A DNA stretch of 64,000 nt from Lagopus muta (GCF_023343835.1 NC_064438.1:16225077-16289076); one strand, 5' to 3'. Shown: positions 12,001-25,125, counted from the first letter of the stretch. Numbers and translations are program-made. The notes: generated by a model not told the origin, from the letters alone.

Positions 12001-15000
12001 TAAACAGCAGGAGGTGTTAGTCTAGCTCTGGGTTCATGTTATGACCTTCTCTAAAGGAAAGAGGGTGTGCTCTGAGGAGAGGGGCGAGGGCCAGGATGTG
12101 GGTCTCAATTCCTGAAAGACTCATGGCGAGGTGGGTGGCAAAAGGTGGAGCTGTGTGATACCTGGTGCCACCCATGGAGTGTGACAAGCAGAGCTGGATT
12201 GTGCCTTAAAGCCGTTCACTTCAAATCACTTTGGGTGTTAATGTCATTGCAAGCTGGATGGATATTGGTATGGAGGGCATCTCATTTTGAATTCCTCCCT
12301 TCTGCTGTGCAAGTAGCAGGACCAGCATTCAGAACAGTATTTTCCTGAACACGTCTGGGAGCCATTAGTACCCCCAGTGCTTATTTTCATTTCAGGCAGG
12401 CAGGAAAGCAATTAGCACAGAGGTGAGATCTCTGATAAGATCAATCCCTTTTCTGGCAACGGTTCAGAGTCTGCAGTTGTTATGAGGATGCAAAGTGCTC
12501 ACAGAACGATCCATCAGTGTTCCCTCCCCTGTTGATCCAGGTCCATAGTTTGGTAGGAAGGGATGATTTGAGTTAGCACACAGAGCTGTCTCTGCCACAC
12601 TGTGGACACCACCCAAAACTGAACTATCCCTTCTATGCCCATGGATTTTACTGATCTCATTTTGCACTGGCAGAAGGTTGAGAGCTGATTGCCACTTGTG
12701 TAGCTGTATGTTCAAACACATTCATTTCTACATATTAATAGTACATTTTTTTTCACCCCATTTTTTTTCCATTAGGTTTGCTTTCTCTATGTGAACTCTG
12801 ATTCACAGCAATGCTCTTTCTGGTTATGCGGATTCCTTTTCTCTACCCTCCTCCTCTTGCCTCTTTCATTGCCTAAGCCAAAATATTTGTCTACCACAAG
12901 CGATCAATGCCAGATTTGTTGTGTGGGCAGGACTAACACAGCAAGGGATAACAAAACAGAGAAAATTGATGCTTTACTAAAAATAGACTTGCTGCAGAAG
13001 GTTGAAACTGGTTCCTCATGTCAAAGCCGAAGGGTAATTAATTGAGCAATTGGGATGTATTTGGAAAAAGATTCTTGGTGAACCACATCCTTCCTGTGCT
13101 CAATGAGCAGACAGCGTGTGCACTCCGAGGGGCAGCATGATGCAATTAAGTGAATGCAGCAGTGGTGAGAGGGACTGTGTTTACAGCTGTTGGTGACTAC
13201 AGATGCCCATCAATTTGTTCTGGTGTAAGAGGTTAGAGCGTTATTGCCAAAGGCATGTGCTGGCAGTTCTTGAGACCCGTCTTTCTGAATGAGGAGGATT
13301 CAGTACGGAGCTTGGTCTCACTGAGCAGAAGGAAGGTGACGGGACAGGGTTGCTAAGGCTGGCATCACCAATGTCTTCCCCTGGGCTGGTCTGTTCTTGG
13401 CTGTGCTTTGCCTATCATGTCCGAAGGTCAGGGGCTGTAAATTGCCATGGGTTCAGGCAGTGCCCAGCTCTCATTTTAATGCAGAGCAACCGTGATCTGG
13501 TCTGGTACTGCTGATAGTGATTTAGTGTTAATTCGGCCTTCTGCAATCTGAATCAATCCCTAAAACATAGTGCATCCATACGATGGAATCTACTGAAGGT
13601 TGCTCTGTAATCTTATCCCTTGACCTGTAACCCACTCTGCACTACCTAGCTCAGATCTCCAAAGCATGGCGTGGTTTCATTATTTTGCTACAATGGATTA
13701 TGGTGGCCTATTCCTGAGGCAGCATCTGGTATTTAATTACAGCTAATAGATTGTTAGCTACAAGAACCTCAGTTGCCAACCTGGGGAAGAAACCTGTGCC
13801 ACAAACAATCTATCGCTGATCCTGTGGAACTGGAGGCTGCTGGAGGAGAGGGAGCATGCCTGAGTGAGTCTTGTGCGTTCCTCTTTGAAGGAGAAAGATC
13901 GAAAGTGAGAGTAAGTGGAACATGGCCTGAAACATCCTTGTGCAGAACAGGTCCCATGCTGCTTTTGTTGTCAATCTGTGCCGTTAATATGGTCAAACAT
14001 ATGTACTGAATGCATGAAAGGTGGGCCCTGCCACAAACGCTGTGTCCTCTGTGATTAGTTAGGAGTTCAGCACTGCAAAGTGGAAGAGAGAGCTGTGAGA
14101 AGCTCACAGGTGAGCGTTTTGTTCCACATGGACTGGAATAATGAGGCCAGGAAAGACTCCTGCAGCCTTCTCACCTGGCCTCTTGAGTAACAGAAGCTTG
14201 GTATGATTCTCTGGTCATCTGGCTGGTGCCTGTGTTAGGCAACTGGTCAGTCTAGGCACAGTCTTGACTGGCACTGTAATTCCCAGGCTGTCAGTGTTAT
14301 TCATTTTCCTTTGACTAGCTTACATTTTGGGTAACTGTGAGACATGGAAGAGGTTAAAATTCTGCTAAGGTAATGATGAGACCTGTAACTGTAGAAAAAT
14401 TCCTTAATAGGAGGTCACATGGAACAGCTCAGCCCAGTATCAAATGTCTCATGCTGATCAGTAATGAATAGGGAAAGCTATTCATGAATGTGTTTATTCC
14501 ATAAGACTGTCACAGCTTTCAGCAATCAGTGCTTTAAGAACTTCCTGAACTGGAGGCTGCATCTATATCATCATGTTAAGCAGACCCCACTGCTCGAATT
14601 GGTTCCTCAACGTACGTGCTATCCACACAAAAAGCCATTTTTCCCACAGCTTGTCTCAGATGTGTTTGCCTGGCAATTTAACCCCTGCTACCTCCTTTCC
14701 CATTGGCTCTTCCATCGTGAGAAATAGCAAATGTTCTCCATACCCTCCATATTGCTTGTGTTTGCATAGGCCTGTGGCATACTTCTTTTCTAGTGCCAGT
14801 ATATATCATTCCTGTAGTCCTAGAATAAGATTAATCTCTTCTAGACAAATTGTGTCCATCCATCTCCTGTTTAGTTTGTGCTTTGGTCTAAGTCCTGGAG
14901 ATTTGATTGTGACCCAAAACTGTGAGGATTCAGGATTATGGGCTCTAGTCAAGTAGACTGCAAACCTCTTTCATCCACTTTGAGGTCTGTTTCCATAAGG

Positions 15001-15073
15001 AAAAGTCATAATTAAATGCTGGGCCCTAGCCTGTCAGTTCTTGCATCCTATTTGGTATTTCCCCCTAAGAGTT
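9061..15073. other. Intergenic unique sequence
   Basis: No gene is recognised over about 6 kb. A-rich homopolymers lie at 10,771-10,785 (15 A) and 11,435-11,447 (13 A). The frames present are short (at most about 127 codons) and unlike any family I know. No further CR1 copies were seen between 9.1 and 15.0 kb. Confidence 0.55.
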
Positions 15074-15245
15074 CCATAGAGTCCTAGAATCGTTTGAGTT
15101 GGAAGGGGACCCTTAAAGGCTGTCTGGTCCATCTCCTCTGCAGTGAGCAGGGACACCCACACTAGGTCAGGTGCTAGGAGCCCCGTCCTGCCTGACCTTG
15201 GGTGTCGCCAGGTACGGGGCACCCACCGCCTCTCTGAACGAGCCA
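15074..15245 (-). mobile_element. CR1 LINE 3'-end fragment
   Basis: The plus strand reads CATAGAGTCCTAGAATCG, GTTTGAGTTGGAAGGGGACCC, GCAGGGACACCCACACTAGG and GCCTGACCTTGGGTGTCGCC, the reverse complement of a CR1 3' UTR. It is close in type to the copy at 4,704 but shorter. It ends about 70 bp before the motif cluster that begins at 15,318. Confidence 0.9.
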
Positions 15246-15317
15246 TCCAGCTAAACTAATTAGGCAATCACTTAAGGATCCCAAGTTTCATCCTAAAGCT
15301 TATTGATGAGTAGAAGT

Positions 15318-15335
15318 GCTGGGAATTGTAATCCC
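15318..15335 (-). promoter_or_regulatory. Candidate ZNF143/THAP11-type motif
   Basis: On the minus strand the bases read GGGATTACAATTCCCAGC. This is close to the ACTACAATTCCCAGCATGC element bound by ZNF143 and THAP11. The match is by eye only; occupancy is not implied. Its position, 43 bp before a duplicated segment and about 120 bp before a CTCF-like motif, is what makes it worth recording. Confidence 0.35.
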
Positions 15336-15359
15336 TAAAGGCAAGTGAAAAGGTCGGTT

Positions 15360-15450
15360 GGGTTCCAGCAGCTGCCTGTAAGGTTTGGACAGTTGGATGA
15401 CAACTTGCATTCTGTACGAGCCTTGCTCTCCGTGTCACCGAGCTGCGCTG
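15360..15450 (+). repeat. Direct duplication, copy 1
   Basis: The first 55 bases (from GGGTTCCAGCAGCTGCCT to TGCATTCTG) match 15,593-15,647 with 7 mismatches and no gap, at a constant offset of 233. Similarity continues more weakly through GTGTCAC (15,432) to about 15,450 after a one-base shift. I do not recognise the unit as a known transposon. Confidence 0.8.
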
Positions 15451-15452
15451 AG

Positions 15453-15467
15453 CCACCAGAGGGAGAC
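15453..15467 (+). promoter_or_regulatory. Candidate CTCF motif
   Basis: The bases CCACCAGAGGGAGAC fit the 15-base CTCF core consensus CCASYAGRKGGCRSY at 13 positions by my count. The site lies directly after copy 1 of the local duplication. There is no binding evidence in sequence alone. Confidence 0.4.
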
Positions 15468-15592
15468 GGAGGGTAAATTTCTCAGCGGTCCTGCTTTTGC
15501 AGGATGCTGCTCCTCTCCTCCTTTCCTGCTCCAGCTCCTCTGAAACCTTTCCAGGTGCTGCTGTATCCCCAGGACAGCCCCTATGCTCACTG

Positions 15593-15685
15593 GGGTTCCA
15601 GCAGCTGCCTATTAGGTTTGGATGGTTGGGTGATAACCTGCATTCTGCTGCCAACCTCATCCTTGGTGTCACAGCATGAGCTGTT
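15593..15685 (+). repeat. Direct duplication, copy 2
   Basis: This is the second copy of the unit at 15,360, about 87% identical over the first 55 bases. It lacks the CTCF-like sequence that follows copy 1. The roughly 140 bases between the copies are pyrimidine-rich and not repeated. Confidence 0.8.
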
Positions 15686-18004
15686 GTGATTGCTTACCTC
15701 TCTTTCTAATGTGACCAGATTCAGTCTGGGATTGATAGTGATCAAGTAACCTTTGGTGTAGGAAAGTGTTCTTGCAGCTGACCAAAGCATCATAGCAGTC
15801 ATTCAGAGAAGCAAAACAATCTCTTTTTTTCCCCTTTCCTTTTTGTAAATGAGATCTCCTATTCCACTTCTATCACTCATTCTTACTTGCTTGTTTTTAA
15901 TGTATCGATTCCAAAACCTGCAGCACTACCATCTCTGCTCTGCCCCAGATGTGGGGAGAGCTCTGCAGAGCTGTAGCTCGACTGAAGTGACCTGCAGGTA
16001 TAGCTGTTATGAGCTGCTCAGGAGGATGGAGGTGCCAGCATTCAGTGTAGGACTCTCCATAGGCTGTTGCTGGAAGGACACAACAAACATATTCAGTGGG
16101 ATTTTACAAAATTTAGAAGGGAGGCTGCTCACTGCAGAAGCAGTGAGCTTCATGAAGGTAATAAGAAAATCAGGAGGTCTGCTGTGATTATACAGTTTGG
16201 AGTAACCAAACCTTATCATTTATGAAAGCTATGACTATTCCTCAATCTATTCTGTAACTACTTTCCTGTAGGGAATCATCCTGCAGTTTCCTCACAAAAT
16301 ACAGCAGCAGCTGCTCCTGCCTTTCTGTGATGCCACAAATCTCCTGCTGAAATAGGGGGTGAGATGCTGCAGTTTCCTGCACAAATTAACCGCAGATTTC
16401 AGCTGCTGAAGTAATTGCCTGTGGGAAGGGGACAGCGTGTAATTTGAGAAAGGGAAGGCAAAATCCTACTGTGCAGAGCAGAAACCTGCTTGGCACATAT
16501 ATATGCCCAACACTGGGAAACTAGGGCTGGGAATTATGGCTGCACCTGTATTCTCTAATCTCCCTGTGCTTGTGTTGTCCATAAGCAGGCTTATTCGCTT
16601 CTCACTTCTTCCACCTCAGTCATATTACTGGAGGGTGTTGCTGTACTAAACCTTTATTCCGAGTTCTTTACAGTCCTTCATCATTCCATTTTGGTAATGT
16701 TATGGGTCTGGTTTAATTGAAATAAATGCTGTATTTATGTCTATAAATATAATGAAAGGGCTTTGTTTTTTCTCCTCTTACTGCATGTTCTGCATATCTG
16801 ACCTCAGGAAGGTTGCTGGGATTCTTCCATAGAGCACAGCTGGGTGCGGGTGATGATACAACCATACAGCAGCCCTGCCTCTATATTAAGGATAATACAG
16901 TTGCGTGTAACACAGGAAATCACAGGCCGAATGTTGACCACTGCATCCTACATAGATTTTGCTAAAATTGGGCTTGATTGCCAAGCGGTGGCCAGAAACT
17001 AGCTCTGACTCAGTCGTTCTCTGGGGCCACCCACCTGGTTGCTCCAAGGGCACTGGGGCAGACACATTGCTTGTGGCTGCAGCAAATGCTCTGGCCAGAG
17101 GTCGAGTGAGCAGGAGATGACATTTCCCTGCCAGAGCAGAATGGTTTGTCCTGATCCCATCTTACTAATAGATTTGTTTTAGGAAAGAAATGAACTGGCT
17201 CTATGTGCTGTGGTATTAAAACCCAGCATGTATTTCTATTTCTACTGAAAGAGTACAAGTGTCAGGTCTTGATGTTAGTTTGTGGAAATTGGTTGGGAGT
17301 GCACTGCACTAAATTGCCTGAGAGACCCCAGTGGAAGGTGAACCTTGGGACAGTTGCAGGTGGGGCTGGGATGGCCTTACCTGTTCAAAATATATCTACA
17401 AGTACAAGCTCTAGCATGTCCAGCGAGGGCTGGTATTTGCTGCCTATGTCTTTTAGGTGCTTTGGTGAGAATGACCTTTGTAGGATATAGGAGCAATTTG
17501 CTGACCAGCAGGAGTAACCAAGGTGTGGCAGAGGAAGGATTGCTCCATACACAACCTGTGTCATATGCTTTCTCAGCTGATTCTCTTAAGCCACAGAAGT
17601 CCTAATAGGCTCCTAACCAGAGGGAGAAAGGTTAGGTGAACTTTCAGCCTAACCTAGTTCAGCTGCCCTTATTATATAATTGGAAACAAAGGGTGATGTG
17701 GCTGAGCCAATGGATCTTTCAAGATGAAATGGCTTATCCGAAGCCTCTAAGAAGTGGTGTGATGGGGAGGATTATTCTTTACTCCTTTGATCTAAAAAAA
17801 CTGAAGCTGTTTTTGAAGCAGACCTGAGAGAATGAGGTCCTTTGTAATCCTTCAAACTTGTCTGTCCCAAGTGAGCTCCTCACATCTAAGTCACTTGAGT
17901 GCATGAATGAGCATTGTGAGATGACAGATGACAGTAGAAATAGCTTTTCTTTGGTGAAGACCACTGCTTGCATTAAACTCGTGATTTTTAAAGTAAGATG
18001 AAGG
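15686..18004. other. Intergenic unique sequence
   Basis: No gene or named repeat is visible. The short frames present (up to 112 codons at 15,849-16,187) show no recognisable domain. Confidence 0.55.
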
Positions 18005-18112
18005 AATCACAGAATTGCAGGGGCTGAAATGGTCCTCTGGAGATCATCAAGTCCAACTCCCTGCTAAAACAGGTTCCCTACGGTAGGTTGTAAAGGAAAT
18101 GTCAGCCTTTTT
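18005..18112 (-). mobile_element. CR1 LINE 3'-end fragment
   Basis: The plus strand reads AATCACAGAATTGCAGGGGC, GGAGATCATCAAGTCCAACTC and CTAAAACAGGTTCCCTACGG. This is the same 3' UTR type as the element at 8,338, in reverse-complement orientation. It is truncated after about 105 bases. Confidence 0.9.
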
Positions 18113-19825
18113 GTAGCCCTTTCAGCCCAGCAGGTTAGATGCACAAGACAGCTAAATTTCACCATTGGTTTACCTGTGTGGAAGAGGAGGAGAAACCCTG
18201 CAGGCCTCTCTTATTTGTGCATTCATCTACTCTGGGAAAGCACTAGATCGAGCATGCTGCCCATGTAGCAGTGCTGCTAGGCTGAGAAGCAGAACCGGGT
18301 AAGGGTTAAAATGCAGGAAAACTTGTTCTTTGGCTGTCAGGCTGATAGAAGACTTGTATTTCTAAGCAACAAGAATTCCAGTGTTAAGGAAATTAGTTCC
18401 TGAAGATAGCTTACTGAGGAGTAATGTCCTCAGTAAAGCTCTTGTGGGAGAAAAAGCTTGCTTTTTGACCTTCCTTTGCTTGGCTCTGCTTTCAGACTCT
18501 CTCTCAGTTGTTTGCTTAATGCTAGAACAAATTTTAATAACTTATGTTGCTGGCCTGTTGCTGGAACTCAGACAACTGGAGAAAAAGGGTCAGGAAAGAA
18601 AGTATACAGTCCGTGCTTTTCCCTGACTTGTGACCACTCCTTTTCCCCTAAGCTCTAAAAGTCTTTGCATGACAAGAGTGTGCATAGAAATGTACCGATT
18701 GTGCCTGAAATCATTCAGTGTGTCTTGGATATGTCAATGGCTTGCATATGCTTATTCTTCCCTCTGATGAATAGCTAAGATTACAGATGGTAACTTTCTG
18801 CAGTTGGTAGAGAGATTCAGATCAGTTTTTGTTTTTCTGGGTTTCTCAGAGAGCAATCTACCAAAATAAACAGAGAGGAGAGATGTTCATCACCTGCCTG
18901 TTTCAAACAGGATTCCACCTGGTAAGGCGTTCTAGCATGGTTCAGTCAGATTCGCGTTGCACCACAGTGATTTTCCTATCTCTGTTTCAAACTGCCCTCT
19001 GTGGTGTTTTTAGAGATGGAGAAATGTGCTGCTCTGCTCCGCAGAAGCTACTTATAGCAACGTTCATGGTGCTGGAGGGATGTCAGCTTTGCTAAGCAGT
19101 GGGGCAGGGGGGAATCAGGGACTCGAGATAAGAATAGTACATGAAATCTTAAATTTGACAGGCCTGTCAGGGAGGAAATTACAGCTTGGAGGAGGAAAAG
19201 TGGTTGTCTTTTGAGTTTTCTGTAGTAAATATAAAGTCTGGGGGTTTTGGCGGTGAGGAGGCAGTTCCACCAGGAATGTGTAAGGCTTTGTTTGGGACAT
19301 GCCTACCACAGCTGTTTTTCATTATGAGAGAGCAAGAGGAGGACTTGGTGACAAGGATCCCTGTATGCTATGGCAGAGCTGGTGTAAAAAGCAGGCAGTG
19401 GTGTGTGTGGAGGGAGAGGGGTTTGGGGCAGGAAGATACGGGGAATCACTTGAACAGCCCGGGTTGCACTTGAGTGACTTTGGCATAGGGGTTGCCCTTT
19501 CCTCCCATCTCTACTGAAACAAGAAATTGCTGAGCTCACCTGGCAGTAACTGAAGTGCTGTTTCCAGCTATGTCAGGGGCTGGACTCTTGTCTCTTTATG
19601 GTCTGTGTTGAAGAATGTGTTGTTTGATTCTGAAATTATATTTTAAATTCTGCTCTCAAGCCAGCTTAGAACTTCTACTGCATCAGAAATGCTAGCACTT
19701 ACAGCTGAGTTTCTGCAGAGATTTGTGCCAGAAGGGGAGATGGGAGAGATGGAGAGGAGCTCTGTAGCTTCTATACAGAAATGTTCTGGCACATACACGC
19801 ACACTATCAGCTGCTATTCACAGAA
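18113..19825. other. Intergenic unique sequence
   Basis: I see no gene, RNA or named repeat in this interval. Confidence 0.5.
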
Positions 19826-19903
19826 GGCAGAAAGGTGAAATAATGTGCCCAGGGCCACACACCAGTCTGCTGGCAAAGGATAAGCACTGGAGCCACATAT
19901 CAG
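19826..19903 (-). mobile_element. MIR-like CORE-SINE relic
   Basis: The plus strand contains GGTGAAATAATGTGCCCAGG followed by GCCACACACCAG and GGAGCCAC. This resembles the reverse complement of the MIR segment that reads CTGTGTGACCTTGGGCAAGTCACTT. The match is partial, as expected for a very old copy, and the assignment is tentative. Confidence 0.4.
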
Positions 19904-20274
19904 CCCCTCCTGCTGGACTGTTCTTTTCTTGCTAAATCATCCTCGCAATCCACTGATACTGCAGTGTAATACTTGCCTGTAGAGCATCAGCTTCTTTTTT
20001 TAATGTATATCCAATCTTAAATATGTTTCCGTGTAAACCAAATGCAGTCTGGAATAGAACAGAGATCCTCTTTCCTCCCTTTATCCCCAACCAGGCTGCT
20101 GAGAGAGTTTGATGTTGTGCTGGTGATGCTGCCAGTGATGTTTGTCTATTACAATCATACTTCTACAAATTTGGTATCTTTGAGCTCTCTGCTGTTTGTT
20201 GGTTTGGACAAAAATGGATTAAAAGCTTTTAGGAAGAGAGAGAAAAAGCTGGCCAGCAGACAGGCACATGGGAG

Positions 20275-20332
20275 CTGGAATTTGATGATCCTTGAGGTTC
20301 TTTCCAATCCATGCCATTCTGTGATTCTGCAT
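20275..20332 (+). mobile_element. CR1 LINE terminal fragment
   Basis: The sequence reads TTTGATGATCCTTGAGG, TTCTTTCCAATCCATGCC and ATTCTGTGATTCTGCATAG, the sense-strand 3' terminus of CR1. Only the last 50-60 bases remain. It is the one CR1 copy upstream of LRP5 lying in the sense direction. Confidence 0.85.
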
Positions 20333-23300
20333 AGAATATTGTCACATAGCCTGCAAACACAGTTCTGTTTCTGACCAGTTGTGGCCATTTGAAGGGGCGG
20401 TGGTGTTCTTTGCATTGTATATGTGAGTGGTATCAGGATATTTCACTTTATCTTCCAGATTGCCTTCCTATTTTAAGGGAAGGGCTGAACTTACTTCTAA
20501 GTAAGCACCGATGATGTCCCACCTTACAAGAATACCAATGTGTTTGGTCATTGAATTCAACTCTCTTTGTTCCTATCTATTCCAGACTGGATTTTGCCCA
20601 CAACCTGTAAATTCCTGCAGAGAACTTTCTTGTTCTTCTAGTTAAAAAGCAAATAAAGGAGAGTTCCTACCGCAGACAGAAGGGAAGTAAGAATGTTTGA
20701 GCCAAAAGCTGGCCTGCTGCCTGTTGGTGTAATAATGGGGAGCAGGGTAGCTGATGACTAATCCGGGGCAGTGCCAGAAAGCCAGTCTGATGACCACTGC
20801 TCCTACCAGGGTCTGGTCTTGGCTTCTTCCAGTGACATCATGGCGCCAAGAGCTCGGATCAGAGGCAATCACGGAGACAAAGTAAATATTTAAGTGAAGG
20901 CTGATGAACACGCACTGCGTCTCCAACGTCATGGGTTTCTCAGAAATTTGAGTGCTTAGAACTTGAGCATTTTCCTCTTTGTCATAACAACAAAGTCAGC
21001 AGCTCAGGCAACTTTCTTCGATCTTTTCCCCCTTTCTCTCCTCTTCCAACTCTTTCCCCACCCTGAGGCCCCAAATAACCAGTATTAATCATTTAGAAGG
21101 CTTAAAAATAGAAGGGAGATATAGAAAAGGTAGAATCCTTGTTTTCCCTACAGACACCATGGACTGGAACACAATGTAAGCAGTGAGCACTGTGTCCTTA
21201 ATCCTGGCAGAGAGAGTACAAAGAGGGTGTGCCAGTCTTGTTGCCGAAGGAGCAGCAGTACAGCACTGCTGAATTTCAGGAGGATAGTCTGAGAGCCTGG
21301 CTGTTGTTTCTCCAGGTCTTTGTTCTTTTTGGCCCCCCAAACAGGCTACAGTATTTAAGAACTAGAGCTGGTCTGGCTCCTGCTTCCCAGTTAGCTGAAA
21401 TTCCATAGGATGTGGCTTCTCTGCTTTTCCTCTCTAGTCCTCCAAGACAAGACTCTAATGTTCCAAATACAACCACTTCAGAGAGAAGGCACAGGCAGAT
21501 TTCCCCACACCTTAGTTCTCCAAGCAAGTGACTTGAGTGCTCTCCCTTCGACCAAAATGTGAAACACTGAGGGCATTCCATGGCTTCCTACTGAAATGAA
21601 CTGCTTTAGATTTAGCTATCCCTTGCCTTGTTTGAATTGCAAATTATTCGAAGATAATAGACGTTTTAGTTTGAGAAGGATGAGTTCTGATATATTACAC
21701 CAAGTAGACTGATGGTCATATTTCAGCCTACTGTTTTTGGAGGCTTGAAATAAAACATTTGGTTTTCCTCAAACCAAGCTGCTTAATAACCTGTTGCAGC
21801 CTACGCCTACTAATCATCTCAGACACACAGCTGCTGCCCCTTTATAAACATTTTTTTTTTTTCTTTTTTCCATGGCTTTCCTTCTTGAGGTTGATCTTTT
21901 AGTCTTGAAAACAAGGAGCTTGCACTTTATCTGTCAAGTAGCCATCTTATACTTTCCACTATGACTTTTTCTTGCCCAGTTGCTAAGGATCCTTTATTCC
22001 TGTTGTGCTTTCCCTTTATTTTTCATTTGGTTTTGTGTTGTTTCAGAGTTTATAGTGTCTCTTCACAATAATAATAGATGTCTGTGTGGCTTCTCACGTC
22101 ACAGAATGTGTAGACCAAAGCAACATCAACCATTGTTGAACTGGGCCCATTCACATGAGATGGCAATGCATTTTAGAAATCTTATAGCACTTAAGGGAAG
22201 AGAATGATTAATAGTGATTTTTGTTCTGTGGATGCTTTTGTCTGCCTCACTAATGAACTGATGGACCTGGTTGTAGGTGTTATATGGTGGTCTTTACTTG
22301 TGCACTTGAAAATAGTGATATTCCAGGACAGCATTGGAGTCTATCCTGCTGAGTGGAAGAGAGAGAAGACCTTACTGACAATCCATAAGGCTTGGAGACA
22401 GGAAACTTGAGGTCATGGGGAAAAGTATGTGCAGTAGCTGGATGGGCATCTTGTCATCCTGCAAAACCAAAGGGTAACACCAGACTTTTGAAGAGCCGCA
22501 GAGACTTTCCAAATCCTGTGGCTTCTTCCCCTGTGTGGAGAGGATTTATGCACAATGACTGTAAAAATGCCAAGAAGTACTGCCTGGTCTAGGTGATTGA
22601 TCTCATGGCATTCAGAGTCAGCATCTGATGATTTTTTTCCATCACTTACAGCCCTATCTACATCTTTCCTCTTTTTTTTTTTTTTTCTTAGTGAGTATTC
22701 TGTTAATAACCTAATATAATGGCTTTGTAAGAAAATATTAAAATCAGAGTAAGTAAGGGAGAAGATGGACCTCAGGAGGTCAGATTCCCTGTGCCCCAGC
22801 TTCAGGACAGAATGGGCAGTGTGCAGTAAATTTTAGAGGTGTTTGTCTTGCTGGATTGCTGAAATCTCTGCTAGGACTGGTTCCTGACTCTCACATCTAT
22901 TCCAGCTATACTTATTACTGTTATATTTTTCCTTTCTTCAAAGCCGAACCTCCCTTGCTGTGGTTTGAGCTTCCTGACCTGTTAACCAAGGACATAGAGG
23001 GTAGATCTTTTCTCTTTACAGAAATGAATATGTTTTCACTTTTCCTCTTTCCTATAGACCAGCCAATCCTGATGACTACTGCAGCTACTGATGCAGTTTT
23101 CCGATGAATATCACAGCTACTCTGTAGTATTTTCATCCAACCCATATTTTCCTGGTAGATGCTTCCAAATGGTGTGTTAGTTTTGTTTTCTCTTGGAATT
23201 GAATTAAGCAAGTCATGTTTCTGAGTCCTCCCTTTTCCCTTTCAAAGATGAGCACTCTCTTTATGGCTCTTCTGCTTCCCAGAAGCACTTCTAATCCTGC

Positions 23301-25066
23301 ATGAGCTGTCAGAGGTCACCAGCAATAGCTCTAAAGTTTCTCCTAAATGTCCTAGTTTTTAGTTAGATTAAATTAATTCTGTGTACCACATCTTTTCTAT
23401 TCTTTCCAGTGTGAGGTTTTTCCCCATGCTGCTGTTGTTGAATGCCTTGATCCATAGTGATTGTTTTAATAGATACTGAAGCAAAAAGTTCATTACAAAC
23501 TATGCCTGTTTTGTGACAACCAGCAAGAGCTTTCATTGCTTTATAATAACTCAGTTCCTCACTTGTTTTCCTTTTACTGTTGTATCAGTGCAAGCTTGGT
23601 CATCATTCTTCACCATGCCAACTGTATTTTACTTTTTGCTGTGGCCTCCTTGATTTTTATATCTGTACTGTACTGTTGTAAGGAAAATCCGAAAAGGAGA
23701 GGTGAAAATCAGTAAATCAAAGGTCTAGCTCTGCAATGAAGTCAGCAAATTGAGGGAACTAGCGGAAGTTTCTTGTGAAGACTTCGTTTTTCCATGGACC
23801 AAGACTTTAACTCAGTCATGTCTTCCCCTTTGTCAAGGTGTTCTAATGCATTGACTTAAGCAATTGTTCCAATTTCATCCAAAAATCCAAGAAGTAATAA
23901 AGCCTCAACTCTTCTATTACCTAAGCAGAATATTGTATCCTCTCTATTGTGATTGATCGATATCACACTGATACTTCCTAAGTAACAAAAATTCTTGTGC
24001 ATAGGTTCTGAGCTCCTGAGTGATGCTTCAGCACCACGTTCCTGAGTCTCTGTGAGTGGTGGGCTGTACGACTGTGTCAGAATGCATGTCTATTACATAT
24101 TTGTACTGTGCAAATGTTGTATGTTTGAAGTGTAGTCGCACTATCAGAGAGGGATAGGTGAAGAAGAGCCGTAAAGAGTCCAGAATCATTCATGATTGAA
24201 AAAAACCTTGCTTACGATCAGTGAAAGATGCTACAAAAAGTTCCTATAAAACCGTGGGTGTGAGCTCGACTACCCGGAGCTGTGGTTTAGCTGATGATGC
24301 TCACCAGTGCTGCCATCTACGGGAAATTATTCTCCATTGCGGACCTTCAGGCACATCTCACACTGTTGGACTGCCGCGGAAATAACTTCTTTTTTTTGGT
24401 ACAGTTTCAGTCATCTCGCTTGCCAGATAGGAAATTCCCTATAGGCATATTATATGTTCTTAGATTTTACAAAGTGCTGAGCAGATCATGTTCAAGAAAA
24501 TGCTAAGTGCAGTGAACTTGTGTGTATCTACACCAGTGTAAATCTTGTAGAAAACTTTATCACCACTCCTTTCCCATTTACTCCTGTCTGCAAATTTTCC
24601 CTTATATGTCACCTTCCTTTTTTTCTCCCTTACCTTCCACATACTTTCCTTGGCAGCTGCCAGGAGCACTCATCATAACCCCATCAAGAACCACTCCAAG
24701 TGCTGTCAGCAGGTAGAGTTCACGTAACAGATTGTTTTCAGGATCAGTTTCGACATCCATTTTAATATCTAAATAGTCATGGCTCTGAGCAGTATCGTGG
24801 GGCCTTTCCCATTGCACACAAGAAAGATTCCTATCTTGCCATGACAGAGCAAGTCCTGCCTGGCATCTGAATTGCCCACCAAAATTAGTCAGGCAGTAAA
24901 TAGTTGAGTGTGGCTTCACGTTTGCTTACAACAGGCCGCACCTTAAGTACCTTTCAAAAGTTAAAGAAATTTTGTTCATGCTGCAAAAGTCAAAGAAACA
25001 ACCTTTATCTGTGACCTCATCTATAGCATAGTTAAGGGTGGCATCTTACCATCAGTTTGTTCTAAA
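20333..25066. other. Intergenic unique sequence
   Basis: No gene is recognised. T runs occur at 21,851-21,862 and 22,672-22,686. Around 24,240-24,390 the sequence becomes locally richer in CpG and begins with TATAAAA at 24,245, but no transcript can be proposed from this alone. Frames of up to 105 codons have no recognisable domain. Confidence 0.5.
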
Positions 25067-25125
25067 TCATGGAATCATAAAGGTTGGAAAGGCCCACTAA
25101 GATCATCTGGTCCAAACATCAGCCC
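25067..25125 (-). mobile_element. CR1 LINE terminal fragment
   Basis: The plus strand reads ATCATGGAATCATAAAGG, GTTGGAAAGGCCCACTAAGA and TCATCTGGTCCAA, the reverse complement of a CR1 3' end truncated to about 60 bases. Confidence 0.85.
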
